Of a stretch of DNA of 6,237 bases, positions 5,534-6,237 are shown piece by piece (position 1 is the stretch's first letter; each line of letters starts with the position of its first letter). The notes under the pieces are model-generated. The model did no database searches. It saw nothing but the letters and a program-made list of their open reading frames with translations, and was not told the DNA's origin. The stretch comes from JBQCHF01 sp051953655 (GTDB lineage: Bacteria > Actinomycetota > Actinomycetes > Motilibacterales > Motilibacteraceae), in contig JBQCIO010000342.1 of the NCBI GenBank assembly GCA_051953655.1, positions 1 to 6,237 on the forward strand, given 5' to 3'. Both the position numbers and the translations under genes were made by a program.

Positions 5534-5794
5534 TCAGCGACGCTTCCCCAGCTCCCGCTCGACGTCGTCGTCGGTCACCTCGCGCCGGTAGTAGGCGTCC
5601 CAGCCGTCCAGCAGGAGCAGCGCACCCCAGCCGCCCATCACCCAGCCCGGCCAGAAGTAGCCCCTGCCGGTGGCGGCCCAGAGGACGACCAGGAAGACGT
5701 TGATCACGACGTACGCCACCACGTCGCCACGGAACTTCCTCTTGCGCACGAGCCGCGCCCGCGCCGCCTCGTAGTCGGAGGTCGTCTGCGTCAT
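5534..5794 (-). CDS. 2TM-domain membrane protein
   Basis: 86 residues matching the 2TM domain family (PF13239). A charged amphipathic helix (YEAARARLVRKRKFRGD) leads into helix 1 at about 24-42 (VVAYVVINVFLVVLWAAT) with the family's Y.V.N.(F)L. The turn GRGYFWPGW and helix 2 at about 50-66 (MGGWGALLLLDGWDAYY) follow, with the conserved aromatic-rich gWG core. A charged tail, REVTDDDVERELGKRR, resembles the R.VT..D...E... end seen in actinobacterial members. The protein should be a cytoplasmic-membrane hairpin; its molecular role is unknown. In some bacteria this domain is attached to histidine kinases, but here it stands alone. The ATG at 5794 gives the usual N-terminus; only a weak GGTGGT ribosome site precedes it. 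Tandem hairpins follow the stop codon. It is the first gene after the half-tRNA. Confidence 0.88.
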   Translation of the reverse strand: MTQTTSDYEAARARLVRKRKFRGDVVAYVVINVFLVVLWAATGRGYFWPGWVMGGWGALLLLDGWDAYYRREVTDDDVERELGKRR

Positions 5795-5909
5795 GACGCA
5801 CCACCATCGATCGCAGGTCCACGATCAGCGTCCGCCCCGGTGCGCGGGCACGGCCAGGTTCGTTGGTCCCGGCGGCAGGTCAGGACCCGCGGCTCGCACG
5901 GGCGGCGAT

Positions 5910-5938
5910 CCCGTCGTCACCCGCCGGGCTCCGACGGG
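5910..5938 (-). terminator. Hairpin downstream of the tRNA-Lys fragment
   Basis: CCCGTCG (5910-5916) and CGACGGG (5932-5938) pair perfectly, with a smaller CCC/GGG stem possible inside the loop. It starts 13 bases beyond the tRNA 3' end in the tRNA's direction of transcription, the usual place for a tRNA terminator. No U-tract follows. It supports the view that the downstream flank is the tRNA's original neighbourhood. Confidence 0.4.
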
Positions 5939-5950
5939 TCGCGGTGGGGG

Positions 5951-5995
5951 TGGGCCCCGTGGGGCTCGAACCCACAACCCACGGATTAAAAGTCC
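5951..5995 (-). pseudogene. Isolated 3' half of a tRNA-Lys (anticodon TTT)
   Basis: Read on the minus strand from 5995: the anticodon loop CTTTTAA (5992-5986, anticodon TTT), the 3' side of the anticodon stem, and a 5-base variable loop. The T arm GTGGG-TTCGAGC-CCCAC (5975-5959) is perfect and is followed by GGGGCCC as the acceptor 3' strand and discriminator A (5951). Everything has canonical length. The 5' half is missing: upstream there is no D arm of the AGCTCAG..GG..GAGC type and no GGGCCCC acceptor strand at the expected distance, and the anticodon stem pairs at only four of five positions (A27-T43 included, G28-G42 mismatched). CCA is not clearly encoded. Such 3' halves are what integrases that use tRNA 3' ends leave as the far attachment site. 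A functional tRNA cannot form from this copy alone. Confidence 0.75.
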
Positions 5996-6111
5996 CTCCC
6001 CGTCCGTCCCGGACGGTCCCGCGTGATGCCGCCTCACCGCGTTTCCGCAGGTAGGGAGCCGGTTCTCGTGCCGCCCGGTCCCGGCTCGGAGCGGGGACCT
6101 CCGCCTCCTCT

Positions 6112-6131
6112 GTGACCACTTCCGTGACCAC
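6112..6131. repeat. Two direct copies of GTGACCAC, period 12
   Basis: GTGACCAC occurs at 6112-6119 and 6124-6131; the surrounding 12-mers (TCTGTGACCACT and TCCGTGACCACC) agree at 10 of 12 positions. One helical turn apart, they could be a regulator or recombinase arm site. They could also be coincidence. Confidence 0.4.
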
Positions 6132-6204
6132 CTCGCGCTCCCAACCCCGGGAGACGCGAGCGGCCCGCCCCCGCGTTTCCCCGCCCACACGGGCCATGAT
6201 ACCA

Positions 6205-6215
6205 CCCCCCCCCCC
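6205..6215. repeat. C11/G11 homopolymer tract
   Basis: Eleven consecutive C on the plus strand. On the minus strand the G11 is followed by TGG and then TATCAT, which resembles a -10 hexamer; the tract would sit in the promoter spacer. Runs of this length are prone to slippage and to sequencing error. Confidence 0.6.
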
Positions 6216-6237
6216 GCACGGGGGACGCACCCGGGCC

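Larger units (their letters stand above)
5996..6237. other. Gene-free flank upstream of the half-tRNA, possible mobile-element end
   Basis: No convincing gene lies here. It holds a perfect palindrome right next to the tRNA break (CCGTCCG 6000-6006 and CGGACGG 6010-6016, loop TCC), two copies of GTGACCAC 12 bp apart (6112-6131), the 10-mer CCGCGTTTCC at 6037-6046 and 6171-6180, and a C11 run (6205-6215). The open frames here have no ribosome site and no recognisable family. Short direct repeats close to an attachment site are typical of integrase and excisionase arm sites, but no integrase gene is inside the window. Confidence 0.4.

Noticed and set aside
5793..6054. Plus-strand frames containing ARTHNPRIKSP and GLEPTTHGLKV
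   Set aside because: These phrases are the antisense translation of the tRNA-Lys anticodon-T arm region and are a known source of spurious 'proteins'.
5880..6230. Minus-strand frame of 116 codons across the half-tRNA
   Set aside because: It reads through the tRNA fragment (giving NPWVVGSSPTGPT, another classic tRNA artefact) and shows no domain. I considered an excisionase but found no helix-turn-helix pattern.
1..6237. CRISPR array, toxin-antitoxin pair, restriction or defence genes, insertion sequence
   Set aside because: I looked on both strands and saw no regularly spaced repeats, transposase, integrase or defence motif inside the window.

Overview
The window is very GC-rich, and nearly every third codon position in the real genes is G or C. 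Together with a histone-like HU protein carrying a long Lys/Ala tail, a DUF664 (DinB-like) protein and small PLDc_N-like and 2TM membrane proteins, this points to a high-GC actinobacterium. The Geodermatophilaceae (Blastococcus, Geodermatophilus, Modestobacter) are my best guess, but that is inference from general resemblance and no database was searched.

Every credible gene lies on the minus strand, so transcription runs from the right edge to the left. Right to left: (i) 6237-5951, a non-coding stretch with a G11 tract, short direct repeats and a palindrome, ending in an isolated 3' half of a tRNA-Lys(TTT) with no 5' half; (ii) 5910-5938, a hairpin fitting the old tRNA terminator; (iii) a 2TM-domain membrane protein (5534-5794) followed by two tandem hairpins; (iv) a DUF664/DinB-like protein (4944-5459), possibly read from a leaderless mRNA; (v) a secreted protein with two almost identical PepSY-like domains (4142-4822), with a long dyad just upstream of its ribosome binding site and a strong terminator after it; (vi) a full Kup-type potassium transporter (1952-3985); (vii) an unrecognised single-pass membrane protein (1430-1843) and a small PLDc_N-like two-helix protein (1149-1379), close enough to share a transcript; (viii) an HU nucleoid protein with an H1-like tail (349-945) behind its own promoter; (ix) the first 47 codons of a formate-dehydrogenase gamma-type cytochrome b, cut by the left edge (1-142).

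The genes do not form one pathway. Most sit behind hairpins or their own upstream regions and look like separate housekeeping or accessory units. A weak common thread is the envelope: Kup, the two small membrane proteins, the anchored unknown, the secreted PepSY protein and the 2TM protein all act at or beyond the membrane.

I found no clear new multi-gene system. The points most worth a second look are the half-tRNA, which looks like an integration scar and would place the end of a mobile element at the right edge; the 98% identical internal duplication in the PepSY gene and the dyad in front of it; and the 11-12 bp tandem repeat covering the HU stop codon, after which the HU frame stays open for 69 codons up to the next gene.
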